This document shows positions 17,204 through 30,687 of a stretch of 64,000 nucleotides of DNA, in pieces. This DNA is from JAEKNW01 sp963677815 (GTDB taxonomy: Bacteria; Cloacimonadota; Cloacimonadia; Cloacimonadales; JAFGVF01). The stretch's first letter is position 1; each line of letters opens with the position of its first letter. The notes beneath the pieces were generated by a model. It was not told where the DNA came from and did no database searches. It was given only the letters and a program-made list of their open reading frames with translations. Both the position numbers and the translations under genes were made by a program. The stretch covers positions 248,001-312,000 of the forward strand of contig OY782499.1 of assembly GCA_963677815.1 (NCBI GenBank), written 5' to 3'.

Positions 17204-17638
17204 TTACATTACTTTAATTAATTCAACTTCAAATTTTAAAGTTGCATTTGGAGGGATAACATTTCCAGCACCTCTTGCACCATAACCTAAGTCTGCTGGA
17301 ATAATAAGAGTTCTAACTTCACCTGGTTTCATACCTAAAACACCTTGATCCCATCCTTTAATAACTCTACCAGCACCCAACTGGAAGGTAAAAGGTTGAT
17401 CTCTATCTTTTGAAGAATCAAATTTTGTTCCATCCATTAACCAACCAGTATAATGTACTAGAACCTTATCACCATTCTTAGCCTCAATACCTTGTCCTTG
17501 AACATCAATAGTATACTTTAAACCGTTTTCCATGATTATTAGTCCTTTTTCATCCTTATTGTTGTCGTTTCCCTTAGCACTACAAGCCATAAGACCAAAT
17601 GCTAAAATAATTACTATTAGATAAGATATCTTTTTCAT
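17204..17638 (-). CDS. FKBP-type peptidyl-prolyl isomerase, lipoprotein
   Basis: I start at the ATG at 17638, with AAGGA eight bases before it; an upstream TTG at 17668 adds ten residues that would spoil the signal peptide. MKKISYLIVIILAFGLMAC is a lipoprotein signal with lipobox LMAC. After a short charged linker comes one full FKBP domain: VHYTGWLMDGTKFDSS, FQLGAGRVIKGWDQGV, GMKPGEVRTLIIP, LGYGARG and the closing FEVELI. The active-site residues (Tyr, Phe, Asp, Trp) are present. It probably helps fold proteins in the periplasm, fitting a cell that exports many large proteins. It is a single gene with its own terminator. Confidence 0.94.
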   Translation of the reverse strand: MKKISYLIVIILAFGLMACSAKGNDNNKDEKGLIIMENGLKYTIDVQGQGIEAKNGDKVLVHYTGWLMDGTKFDSSKDRDQPFTFQLGAGRVIKGWDQGVLGMKPGEVRTLIIPADLGYGARGAGNVIPPNATLKFEVELIKVM

Positions 17639-17740
17639 AAAATTATCCTTTCCCGTATTTTTTACCAAATTATTTTACTCTTGCTTTTGTGTAAACATAA
17701 TTCTTGACTAAATAAATATGATTTTAATTAATAATTTCTT

Positions 17741-19105
17741 ATGAGAAAATATATAGATAGGCCTAAAATAGATTATGTTATTTACCATTTGAAGTTAAGA
17801 TGTAGCTTAACAGAAGAGATTCTGGATAAGTTCACATTCTTGCAAGATGGCGATTTAAGCGAAATAGATCATGCTGCGATAGTATTCCCCCTTTCTAAAG
17901 ATTCATACTCTACTAGTAGGCAAATTAATGATATTCCTATCCTCTACCCAGTCTTTCTTAATAAGAATGAACATTTCTTTGTTCAAGACTCTTCAGTAAT
18001 ATTTTCTCATGATATTCTTAAAGAAATCTTCTGTCTGCAAACCCTCTACTATGAACAAGAAATTAAAGAAAGAGACAAATTAGGAAGAATAATACCTGAA
18101 AAAACATTAAATTACAAGTTGAATTTTATAGATAAACCCCTTGTAGATTACTTATTTGATATTATCATCCAAGGTATTTCTGATTTTTGCAAGATACATA
18201 ATATAGCTTTCACAAAAAAGAATTTACTTGATAGACATACATTTCTCTTAAGTCATGATGTAGATAGAATTGATTCATACTCCTTCTATAATACCTTAAA
18301 TTCCATTAAGTTATTTTGCAAAAAACCTTCTTTAAATAGCTATCATGATATGGCTAAACATCTAAAGCAATTTCTGTCCTTTAGTCAGAAAGATAACCCT
18401 CTTTGGGATTTCCCTCAACTTAAACAAATAGAAGAACAGTATAAACTCAATTCAACTTATTACTTTTTAAATCAAGGCAAATTACATCAAGATGCTTATT
18501 ATAAGCTAAATAATCCAAAGATTCTAAACTTAATTAAGACAATTGAAGATGATAATAATGAAGTGGGAATTCACTTGACTATTGCAGGGAATACAGATAA
18601 AAAAATCCTGCAGAAAAATCTAAAGCTACTTAATAAAGTCACTAGAAATAATTCTCTAGGAGCAAGATCACATTGGCTTAGGTTTGAGCCAAATCTTACT
18701 GCTGATATTCTAGCAGATCTCGAGCTAAAATATGACACTTCTATTGGTCACTATTCTATCCAGGGTTTTAGAGCAGGGACCTGTTTACCCTATAAGCTCT
18801 TTTCCTTCTCACAAAACAAGCTTCTTGATCTCTGGGAATTTCCTTTAATCTTCATGGATTGTATGATTTTAGATTATCAAGATATTTCAGAAGAAGAAGC
18901 ACTTAATAAACTGCAAAAACTATTAGAAGAAGTAATTAAGTTTAAGGGTATCTTTAGCATCCTTTGGCACAATGGCAACTTTGCCCTGGATAAGCCCTAC
19001 AATCGGAAGAACTTTTATATAAAATTAATTGAAATGATCGTTGATTCTAAGGCAGTTAACCTTACTGGAATAAGCTTAGTAAACAAACTTGAGGAGAAAA
19101 TTTAA
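17741..19105 (+). CDS. Polysaccharide deacetylase-like (NodB-fold) protein
   Basis: The 454 residues have no signal peptide. Residues 1-140 are an N-terminal domain of unknown role that often precedes this type of deacetylase. From about 165 a NodB-like fold can be traced: FLLSHDVDRID replaces the usual FDDG strand, VGIHLTIAGN supplies the metal-ligand histidine, then ARSHWLRF and the closing LWHNGNF. These proteins commonly sit in polysaccharide loci; their substrate is unknown. The gene is followed after one base by asnB, then a flippase, suggesting a surface glycan role. No strong ribosome site precedes the ATG. Confidence 0.75.
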   Translation: MRKYIDRPKIDYVIYHLKLRCSLTEEILDKFTFLQDGDLSEIDHAAIVFPLSKDSYSTSRQINDIPILYPVFLNKNEHFFVQDSSVIFSHDILKEIFCLQTLYYEQEIKERDKLGRIIPEKTLNYKLNFIDKPLVDYLFDIIIQGISDFCKIHNIAFTKKNLLDRHTFLLSHDVDRIDSYSFYNTLNSIKLFCKKPSLNSYHDMAKHLKQFLSFSQKDNPLWDFPQLKQIEEQYKLNSTYYFLNQGKLHQDAYYKLNNPKILNLIKTIEDDNNEVGIHLTIAGNTDKKILQKNLKLLNKVTRNNSLGARSHWLRFEPNLTADILADLELKYDTSIGHYSIQGFRAGTCLPYKLFSFSQNKLLDLWEFPLIFMDCMILDYQDISEEEALNKLQKLLEEVIKFKGIFSILWHNGNFALDKPYNRKNFYIKLIEMIVDSKAVNLTGISLVNKLEEKI

Positions 19106-19106
19106 T

Positions 19107-21059
19107 ATGTGTGGAATCTCTGGCGTATTTTCTTTTAATAAAAAGGATATAAGACCTGAAACTATCCTTACTATGAATAATAGCATTAGACATAGAGGAC
19201 CTGATGATGAAGGTTATTTCACTCAACAAGCAAGTTGCTCTCAACTCTACTCTGGTGATGATTCAATTCCTGCTATTAAAAATAATTTTCCCCATATTAC
19301 AAAAAGCCAACTTACTAATCTTGCTCTTGGTTTTAGACGATTAGCCATTATCGACCTTAGTGCAGATGGTCATCAGCCTATGCAGGATTCTTCTAAACGT
19401 TATACCATGGTTTTTAATGGAGAAATATATAACTATCTTGAATTAAGAGAACTCCTTATAAATAAAGGATATATATTCACAAGTAAATCAGATTCAGAAG
19501 TGCTTTTAAACATGTATATAGAGTACGGCCAAGCCTGTTTTAATCACTTAAACGGCATGTGGTCTCTGGCAATATGGGATGCTAAAAAAGAAGAATTAAT
19601 TCTTTGTAGAGATAGGTGGGGAATTAAACCTCTATGCTATTACAAAGATAAAGAAAGAATTTATTTTGCATCAGAAGAGAAGCAAATCATTACTAGTGGG
19701 ATAGAAGTAACTGCAAATTATGATATGATATATAGATATCTAAATTTAGGATCTATGGTGCGTTACGGACAAGAGACTTTTTATCAAGAGATTAAGGTTT
19801 TAAAGCCTGGATGCTTGTTAAAAATATCCAAAGATACTTTTACTGAAATTGATTATTATAAAATGGATATAGATTCTTTTGAATCCTACCCGCACTCATT
19901 TGAAAATGCTAAGGAAGATTATCAAGAACTTTTTGCTCAATCTGTTAACTTGAGAATGAGATCAGATGTGGAAGTAGGTTCTTGTCTAAGTGGTGGGCTT
20001 GATTCTTCAGCTATTGTCTGCCAAGCATCTCAAAATTCTTCTAATAAACTCAAAACTTTCTCAGCTTATTATGACTGTTCTCCAGAATATGATGAAAGAA
20101 AATGGATTGATATTGTTAACAAAGCTTATAATTGTGATTCCTATCTATTAAGTCCAAATGATAAGGATGTTATCCAAGACTTTGCTACAATAACTTATAT
20201 GCATGACGCACCAGTAATTGGTTCAAGCCCTGTATCACAGTATTACGTTATGAAAAAAGCTAGTCAGGAAAAGGTAACTGTTGTCTTAGATGGTCAGGGT
20301 TCAGATGAGATAACTGCTGGATATAATCATGCTTTTTATAGATATTATGCAGATTTACTTAAAAATCGTAATTTCCAAAGATTTGCAGATGAGTTCCCTG
20401 ACTACTTAACTAATCACCTGAAAGGTTCATATTTTACCAAAATAGCTAAAGTACTTTTTACCTTAGTTAATAAAGAATCTAGTTTATATAATTATGAACT
20501 TAGAAATCTCAATCCTGATATTATGCATAGTAGATTTACCAAACAAATCTTAGCTCAAGTGGAGAACCTAAATACATCAAAACTTTCTAATTTCCAATAT
20601 AATCTACTTAGAAATATCTTCCTACCTTCCCTTCTACATTTTGAGGATAGAAATTCTATGGCCTTTTCTTTAGAGAGTAGAGTACCCTTTCTTGATGTCA
20701 ATTTGGTTGAATTTGCTTTCACCCTACCTTCTCACTATAAGATTTCAGGAAGTCAAGGTAAGTATATCCATAGAAAAAGTCTGCAAAACATAGTCCCTGA
20801 AGCCATCTATAATCGCAAAGACAAGATCAATTTCTCTGCTCCTGGTGAAATATTATGGTTAAGGTCTGCCATGAAAACAAGTTTGAAAGAAACAATTAAC
20901 TCAGCTTTCTTCACTAAGAGTAACTTGTTTGATACTATAAAACTTGGAGAAATAATTCATAACTATCTCTTAGGAGAAAACAAATACTCAGGACTTGTCT
21001 GGAAACTCTATGCTCTAGGTGTTTGGTATAATCTAAATTTCGAAGGAAAACATGCATAA
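19107..21059 (+). CDS. asnB: Asparagine synthetase (glutamine-hydrolysing)
   Basis: I start at the ATG at 19107, because class II glutaminases need Cys as residue 2 (MCGISGVF) and GAGGAG lies eight bases upstream; the upstream in-frame start at 19089 would bury the nucleophile. The N-terminal glutaminase domain has RHRGPDDEG, RLAIIDLS and FNGEIYNY. The synthetase domain has the P-loop SGGLDSS at about 295 and LDGQGSDEITAGY. At 650 residues it is the long form often found in surface-polysaccharide clusters, where it may amidate a sugar acid or a related substrate instead of making free asparagine. It overlaps the flippase gene by eight bases. Confidence 0.92.
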   Translation: MCGISGVFSFNKKDIRPETILTMNNSIRHRGPDDEGYFTQQASCSQLYSGDDSIPAIKNNFPHITKSQLTNLALGFRRLAIIDLSADGHQPMQDSSKRYTMVFNGEIYNYLELRELLINKGYIFTSKSDSEVLLNMYIEYGQACFNHLNGMWSLAIWDAKKEELILCRDRWGIKPLCYYKDKERIYFASEEKQIITSGIEVTANYDMIYRYLNLGSMVRYGQETFYQEIKVLKPGCLLKISKDTFTEIDYYKMDIDSFESYPHSFENAKEDYQELFAQSVNLRMRSDVEVGSCLSGGLDSSAIVCQASQNSSNKLKTFSAYYDCSPEYDERKWIDIVNKAYNCDSYLLSPNDKDVIQDFATITYMHDAPVIGSSPVSQYYVMKKASQEKVTVVLDGQGSDEITAGYNHAFYRYYADLLKNRNFQRFADEFPDYLTNHLKGSYFTKIAKVLFTLVNKESSLYNYELRNLNPDIMHSRFTKQILAQVENLNTSKLSNFQYNLLRNIFLPSLLHFEDRNSMAFSLESRVPFLDVNLVEFAFTLPSHYKISGSQGKYIHRKSLQNIVPEAIYNRKDKINFSAPGEILWLRSAMKTSLKETINSAFFTKSNLFDTIKLGEIIHNYLLGENKYSGLVWKLYALGVWYNLNFEGKHA

Positions 21060-22524
21060 AAATAAAATAAAGAATACTGCGAAAAATACGCTAGTTTATA
21101 GTATTAGCAATGTCTTGGTCAAGATGTCTGGGCTTATACTCTTACCTCTTTACACTTCCCATATTTCACTAGCTCAATACGGACTTCTGGGTTTTTATGA
21201 AATTACTTTTGAAATCCTTCATTTAATCTCAGGTTTAGGAATTGATAATGCCTTAGCTAGATGGTACTGGGAAAAAGAATCTAAAATTCATCAAAAAGAA
21301 GTTGTTTTTAATGCAACATTAGTCTCATTATTAACCACTTTCATCATTATGGCTTTAGCCTTTGTTTCCTTATTGACTTTCTCTGATACTCTTCTCTGGG
21401 AGAAACAATCTAATACCTTACTTTTTTGGTTTGTAATATCTTCTCTTTCAAGAGTTCTCATTAGACAGCCCTTACTACTAATGAGAATTCAAGACTTGTC
21501 AATTAGGCAAACTGTAGTAAATATCATTAGAATCGTCTTCGTCGTCGCTGTTAGTTTTGTTACTATTGCTCATTTTAAAATGGGGCTAACAGGTATTTTC
21601 ATAGCTGAAACAGTTGCCAATGCCCTTATCCTACCTTACCTTTATCAATATCAGCTAAAAAATCTAGCTTTTAAATTTAATCTTGCTTTAATAAAAGAAA
21701 TGCTATCTTTTTCTCTTCCTTTAGTTCTCTCTTCTTTTTTAGCCCTGATTCTCACCCTTTCAGATCGCTATATCATTAGGTATTTCGGAGATTTTGAAGA
21801 TACTGGAATTTACAATCTTGCTTATAAAATTTCAAACATAATTAGAGTTTTTGTTATTCATTCTTTTGCCCAAGCCTATATTCCTGTTTTCTACAGATAT
21901 ATGCATGACGAAGATAGTAAAAACTTCTATATCAAATCTGTTACTTATTATACTTTTGTGGCCTCAATTATTGCCTTATCTCTAACTATTTTTGGACAAG
22001 AAGCTATCCAGATTGTTGCTCAATCTCAAGATTATTATGCAGCTTATACTCTTCTCCCCTATTTAGTAGTTGGTGTAATCTTTGCTGGACTCAGACAAAT
22101 CTTAGTTCTACCTATCAATAAACATAAAAAAACTAAATTAATCTCTGTGATAACTGTGTCAGCTGGTCTTTTTAATCTCTTGCTGAATATAATTCTAGTC
22201 CCTATAATGGCTTCTAAAGGTGCTGCCTTAGCTACAGCTTTAGCCAACTTGTTTGTCGTATTTTTCTACTACTATTTCGTAAACAAGCTAGATAATATCC
22301 GCTATGAAGATAGAAAAATTATTAATGCTATAATTCTGACAATCATAATCTCAGCTATCTCAATGGCTATAGCTAATATCAATATTTACTATCGCTTACC
22401 TATCAAAATACTTCTTTTTCTAAGTTTCCCATTTATCTTATATATAAGTGGCTACTACGATAAAGAAGAAATCCATAACATTAAACATGCCTTGGGTGAA
22501 TTAAAAAGCAAATATATAAAATAA
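21052..22524 (+). CDS. Oligosaccharide flippase (Wzx-type, MOP superfamily)
   Basis: This 490-residue integral membrane protein has about 14 hydrophobic segments from residue 12 on and no large soluble part. The start NTLVYSISNVLVKMSGLILLPLYTS... (first residues about 10-35) matches the opening helix of Wzx-like exporters. These flip lipid-linked oligosaccharide units across the inner membrane. The start codon lies inside the end of asnB (ATGCATAA), pointing to coupled translation. No glycosyltransferases or polymerase accompany it here, so the glycan is unknown. Confidence 0.88.
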   Translation: MHKNKIKNTAKNTLVYSISNVLVKMSGLILLPLYTSHISLAQYGLLGFYEITFEILHLISGLGIDNALARWYWEKESKIHQKEVVFNATLVSLLTTFIIMALAFVSLLTFSDTLLWEKQSNTLLFWFVISSLSRVLIRQPLLLMRIQDLSIRQTVVNIIRIVFVVAVSFVTIAHFKMGLTGIFIAETVANALILPYLYQYQLKNLAFKFNLALIKEMLSFSLPLVLSSFLALILTLSDRYIIRYFGDFEDTGIYNLAYKISNIIRVFVIHSFAQAYIPVFYRYMHDEDSKNFYIKSVTYYTFVASIIALSLTIFGQEAIQIVAQSQDYYAAYTLLPYLVVGVIFAGLRQILVLPINKHKKTKLISVITVSAGLFNLLLNIILVPIMASKGAALATALANLFVVFFYYYFVNKLDNIRYEDRKIINAIILTIIISAISMAIANINIYYRLPIKILLFLSFPFILYISGYYDKEEIHNIKHALGELKSKYIK

Positions 22525-22538
22525 ATTAGGATTTAATA

Positions 22539-23861
22539 ATGGATAATTTAGATATTTTCTCGGTTAGAGAAATAAACAATCACATTAAAAATATTCTTGA
22601 AAATAATATCCCAAACCTCTATGTTGAAGGGGAAATCACTAACTTTGTTAGACATTCTTCAGGTCATATTTACTTCTCAGTAAAAGATGATTTTTCTACT
22701 TTAAGATGTGTCTTCTTCAAACAGAATAACTATTCCCTTGATTTCTTTCCTAAAAATGGTGATAAAGTTATTCTCTTTGGCAATATTTCCCTCTATGTTA
22801 AAGCTGGCTCATATCAATTCAATGTAAAGAATATCTTTAATTCAGGAACCGGAATCCTGCAAATTAAATTCGAACAATTAAAAGCTAAACTCCAAGCTGA
22901 AGGAATATTTGCAGAGTCTCATAAAAAACATTTACCTGTCTTTCCAAAGAGAATTGGATTAATAACCTCTCCAACTGGAGCTGCTATTCAGGATATCAAA
23001 AATGTCATTTTTAGACGTTTTCCAATAGAACTAGTGCTTTATCCTGTATCAGTTCAAGGTGACCGTGCAGCTGTTTCTTTAGTAGAAGCTGTTAAATACT
23101 TTTCAGAAAATCCATCAGTTGATATGATAATAATATCTAGAGGTGGTGGTTCCCAAGAAGATTTATTCTGCTTTAATGATGAAAACTTAGTAAGAGCTAT
23201 TTATGATTGTCCTATTCCTGTTATTAGTGGTGTTGGTCATGAGATAGATTTTACTCTAACCGACTTTGTAGCTGATTTAAGGGCTCCTACTCCTTCGGCT
23301 GCAGCTGAACTAGCTGTTCCTGATAGGTATCAATTATTAGATGCTCTTCAGACTTTAAGAACTGAAATTAACATTAGATTACAAAGAAATATTCACTTAC
23401 AAACTAATAGAATAAATCTGTTAACACAAAATCTTAATAAACATGGGATACAGTCTCTTATTACGCAAAAACGCCTTCAATTACTGGAATTTGAAAACAC
23501 CTTTGCACATGTAAGCAAAGTAACTGATTTCTTCAAAGTTAAATTAAATTCAATAGCAGAGAGTTTGCACCACAGCTTTAACTCTAGGAGTAAAACCACC
23601 TTACTTTCTTACAAAAACAATCTTTCACATGTTGATTCCAAAATTACAACTTGCCTTACTAGTAAATTCGCTGAATACAAACATTCATACCAATTACTTG
23701 ATAGTAAAATAGAATCACATTCGCCTTATGGCATCTTGAAACTAGGTTTTGCTTACATATCTAAAGAAGATAAGTTAGTTTCTAGCATAGGAGACTTGAG
23801 TAAGCATGATAGGATTAAAATTAAATTCTATGATGGAAGTGTTGATGCTGAAATCAAGTGA
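22539..23861 (+). CDS. xseA: Exodeoxyribonuclease VII large subunit
   Basis: The 440 residues include the N-terminal OB-fold that binds single-stranded DNA (FSVREINNHIKNILE, VEGEITNF, HIYFSVKD), the catalytic middle (GLITSPTGAAIQDI, ISRGGGSQEDLFCFND, SGVGHEIDFTLTDFVADLRA, PTPSAAAEL) and a coiled-coil C-terminal part ending in a short beta segment. Together with XseB it degrades single-stranded DNA. No xseB follows; the next sequence is repeats and the rRNA operon. It begins 14 bases after the flippase gene. Confidence 0.97.
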   Translation: MDNLDIFSVREINNHIKNILENNIPNLYVEGEITNFVRHSSGHIYFSVKDDFSTLRCVFFKQNNYSLDFFPKNGDKVILFGNISLYVKAGSYQFNVKNIFNSGTGILQIKFEQLKAKLQAEGIFAESHKKHLPVFPKRIGLITSPTGAAIQDIKNVIFRRFPIELVLYPVSVQGDRAAVSLVEAVKYFSENPSVDMIIISRGGGSQEDLFCFNDENLVRAIYDCPIPVISGVGHEIDFTLTDFVADLRAPTPSAAAELAVPDRYQLLDALQTLRTEINIRLQRNIHLQTNRINLLTQNLNKHGIQSLITQKRLQLLEFENTFAHVSKVTDFFKVKLNSIAESLHHSFNSRSKTTLLSYKNNLSHVDSKITTCLTSKFAEYKHSYQLLDSKIESHSPYGILKLGFAYISKEDKLVSSIGDLSKHDRIKIKFYDGSVDAEIK

Positions 23862-24276
23862 ATTTGAGTTTCTATGATTAAAATATACGCCTTTAATTAG
23901 GTAGGCGGATGACCTCATCCGCTTATAACTGGGGTCAAAGATGGCCAGCTTGATTTAGTTTGGACAAGAGAACTCTTCTGTCGGCTGGTGGACTTGTAGT
24001 CCGTCATCTTCCGTCAACTGACTGAAGAAGTTAATTAATCAAGCTTCGCTTGAGGCAGAGAGAATCTACCGTCCGACAGAAGAGGATGTTAACCAAGCTT
24101 AGTAGCTTGGTGCGGGCAGAGATAACCGCGTTCCCGGTTATTTACCCAGCATTTCATGCTGGTGCGGGCTGGAAGCCCGCGTTCCCAGTTAAGGAAGCCC
24201 GCACTCCCAGTTAAAATAAAGCAGGGGTCAAAGATGGCCAGCAGAAGTAGTACATCTTTTCCCCCTGAAAATAATT

Positions 24277-24287
<11 letters not shown>
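23862..24287. repeat. Cluster of hairpin repeats between xseA and the 5S gene
   Basis: No gene is credible here. The region holds: GCGGATGA/TCATCCGC at 23905-23922; a 12-bp perfect inverted repeat CTCTTCTGTCGG (23973-23984) with 24073-24084, enclosing smaller hairpins; CCAAGCT/AGCTTGG near 24094-24112; and CCAGCAT/ATGCTGG plus GCGGGCT/AGCCCGC at 24146-24180, followed by GTTCCCAGTTAA. Two copies of GGGGTCAAAGATGGCCAGC lie at 23931 and 24224. The last hairpin unit resembles 45271-45385. Confidence 0.7.
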
Positions 24288-24403
<116 letters not shown>

Positions 24404-24414
<11 letters not shown>

Positions 24415-24574
24415 TCAAAAATGTTTATTAATTCTACGTGTTTCTTGTGCTTGAATTATTAACTTTCTAAGTGATTCATAATCTCTTATTTATATTTTTC
24501 ACTTTTAATTATTAATTCTTCATTCTCTTACTGTGTTAACAGTAAGAGATTATAGAGTGTATATAAAAAATATT
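24404..24574 (-). other. 23S-5S spacer with processing hairpin
   Basis: About 170 AT-rich bases without a tRNA. TCTCTTACTGT (24524-24534) is a perfect inverted copy of 24539-24549, giving an 11-bp hairpin just after the 23S 3' end. Confidence 0.6.
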
Positions 24575-27648
<3,074 letters not shown>

Positions 27649-27752
27649 AAAAATTAATTATACACACTCTATTGCACTCTATTTACTGTAAAATTTTTAT
27701 TATTTCGTTATAGAATGAAAAAGTAAACTTATCAAGAAACTATTTCTCCTTT
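27649..27752 (-). other. 16S-23S spacer without tRNA genes
   Basis: Only about 104 AT-rich bases separate the genes, too few for the usual Ile or Ala tRNAs, and no tRNA arms are visible. Confidence 0.8.
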
Positions 27753-29290
<1,538 letters not shown>

Positions 29291-29423
29291 TATTATAAAT
29301 CGTGTTCCTGTCTCTCGCAAGTTTACTTCATTCATTCACTCTATAACTTTTAACTTTTAAAATTATTCAAAGATCTTTCCAACGTTTCCAAGAAAACTTT
29401 CGCTCCCTCGCATTGGTTTCGTC

Positions 29424-29451
29424 AAACTACTGGAGACCTATTTCTTGTCAA
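29424..29451 (-). promoter_or_regulatory. Possible rRNA operon promoter
   Basis: On the minus strand, TTGACA (29451-29446) is followed after 16 bases by TAGTTT (29429-29424), about 135 bases before the 16S 5' end. A run of T and A bases lies just upstream. The -10 is poor. Confidence 0.4.
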
Positions 29452-29622
29452 TAGCTTTTTTTAACTTTTTAAATTTTTATGCTAAGATAACAGGACATAT
29501 TGACCTTTTTAGCTACTGTTATTTAGTCATATATCTATGGTCTAATATTTTTGATATTTTTTTTCTTCTTTTGAGTTTTTATGTTTGTTTTTGGTTAAGG
29601 GTGGGGATTTTGTTGAGGTGGA

Positions 29623-29664
29623 TTTTTGAAAACACCCCCTATTTCCCCCTCACAAAGGGGGAAT
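29623..29664 (-). repeat. CCCCC/GGGGG repeat, copy A
   Basis: On the minus strand this reads CATTCCCCCTTTGTGAGGGG and continues GGAAATAGGGGG. It matches 33219-33260 on the plus strand at about 35 of 42 positions, including the flanking TTTCAAAA. CCCCCTTT and AGGGGG can pair. Confidence 0.7.
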
Positions 29665-29789
29665 GTTTACTCTCCCCGGCCTAATCGGCCACCCCTCTCA
29701 GACGCTCTTACGAGCTGAAAGGGGATTGTTTACTCTCCCCGGTCTAATCGACCACCCCTCTCAGACGCTCTTACGAGCTGAAAGGGGAT
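29664..29789 (-). repeat. Tandem pair of a 63-bp G+C-rich hairpin unit
   Basis: 29664-29726 and 29727-29789 are near-identical direct copies. On the minus strand each folds as CCCCTTTCAG with CTGAGAGGGG around GCTC/GAGC, followed by a hairpin GGCCGATTAGGCC in one copy and GGTCGATTAGACC in the other. Both bases of one pair differ between copies, so pairing is kept. Similar hairpin sequences are common between genes in the FCB group. Confidence 0.8.
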
Positions 29790-29859
29790 TTATATGGGTC
29801 GCAGGGATACTTCCACCTTTTACCTACTCCCAACCACTATATTTTATTATGTTATAGGT

Positions 29860-29921
29860 CCCTTGATTGTTAGTTACTCAATAGTTCATTGGATTTCCTT
29901 AGAGAGAGTAACAATCAAGGG
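29860..29921. repeat. Palindromic element, CTTGATTGTTA family, copy 2
   Basis: CCCTTGATTGTTA (29860-29872) pairs perfectly with TAACAATCAAGGG (29909-29921); the inner part pairs poorly. See copies at 17075 and 49416. Confidence 0.8.
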
Positions 29922-29994
29922 AACATAAACAAATTTATAGACAAATTATTATATTTATATAATGATGAAAAAATGATTGAAAAGGAGAATAAGA

Positions 29995-30687
29995 ATGCGA
30001 ATTAGTGGATTCCAGAAATTTTCAATGATTGATTTCAATGATAAATTATGTGCAGTAGTCTTTACTCAAGGGTGTAACTTCAGGTGTCCTTACTGTCATA
30101 ATCCCGAGTTAGTTCCTATGTTTGGAGAGAAGGCTTTATTAGATAATAATGAGATATTAGCTTTTCTTAAAGAAAGGGTAGGTAAGCTAGATGCGGTAGT
30201 TATTACAGGAGGAGAGCCTCTTTTACAAAAGAATCTACTGCCATTTTTAAGAGAAGTGAAAAAGTTAGGTTATCTAATCAAACTAGATACTAATGGGCTA
30301 CTAACTAACAAATTGGAAATCCTTCTACAATCTGGTTTGATAGATTATGTTGCTATGGATATTAAAACAACATTGGATAATTATGAAGAAGTAACCAAGG
30401 TAAAAATATCGGATGATAATTTATTAAGAAGTATAGCATTGATAAAAAATTCAGGTATAGACCATGAATTTAGAACTACAGTTATTGAAGGACTTATTCC
30501 AGAAAATACAATTGTTGATATCGTTGAAAGATTAGTAGGTCAGAGTAAATACTTTATCCAGAATTTCGTCAGATCTCACCACTTAGATAAAACTTTTGAA
30601 AATGAAATTGGTTATAGTAAGGATAGATTGATGAGAATAATAGAAGAACTACAGGCTAAAGGCTATAAAGTGCAACTGAGGGACTAA
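29995..30687 (+). CDS. nrdG: Anaerobic ribonucleotide reductase activating-type radical SAM protein
   Basis: I start at the ATG at 29995, where GGAG lies seven bases upstream; the in-frame TTG at 29977 lies before that site. The 230-residue protein has the radical SAM iron-sulfur motif Cys27-x3-Cys31-x2-Cys34 (CNFRCPYC), then ITGGEPLLQ, LDTNG and YVAMDIKT. This matches the NrdG-like family that installs the glycyl radical on NrdD. No nrdD is nearby, so a different glycyl-radical partner is possible. It overlaps the next gene by one base (TAATG). It supports an anaerobic lifestyle. Confidence 0.88.
   Translation: MRISGFQKFSMIDFNDKLCAVVFTQGCNFRCPYCHNPELVPMFGEKALLDNNEILAFLKERVGKLDAVVITGGEPLLQKNLLPFLREVKKLGYLIKLDTNGLLTNKLEILLQSGLIDYVAMDIKTTLDNYEEVTKVKISDDNLLRSIALIKNSGIDHEFRTTVIEGLIPENTIVDIVERLVGQSKYFIQNFVRSHHLDKTFENEIGYSKDRLMRIIEELQAKGYKVQLRD

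Larger units (their letters stand above)
29291..29994. other. Intergenic region between the rRNA operon and nrdG
   Basis: No credible gene. From left to right it holds the 16S leader and probable promoter (to 29451), an AT-rich stretch, a C-rich repeat (29623-29664), a 63-bp tandem pair (29664-29789) and a CTTGATTGTTA-type palindrome (29860-29921), followed by the ribosome site of nrdG. Confidence 0.7.

Noticed and set aside
17204..17668. FKBP gene starting at 17668
   Set aside because: The upstream TTG lacks a ribosome site and would put a charged stretch before the lipoprotein signal; the ATG at 17638 fits.
23973..24084. Insertion sequence or transposon end
   Set aside because: The 12-bp inverted repeat encloses only small hairpins; no transposase remnant or target-site duplication could be recognised.
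27649..27752. tRNA genes in the rRNA spacer
   Set aside because: The spacer is about 104 bases of AT-rich sequence with no T-loop or acceptor stem visible.
29664..29789. CRISPR array
   Set aside because: Only two directly adjacent copies without spacers, and no cas genes in the window.
29445..29857. Small plus-strand frames, one with a repeated 21-residue unit
   Set aside because: The repeat in the protein follows from the 63-base tandem DNA repeat, a multiple of three; the hairpins explain the sequence better than a gene.
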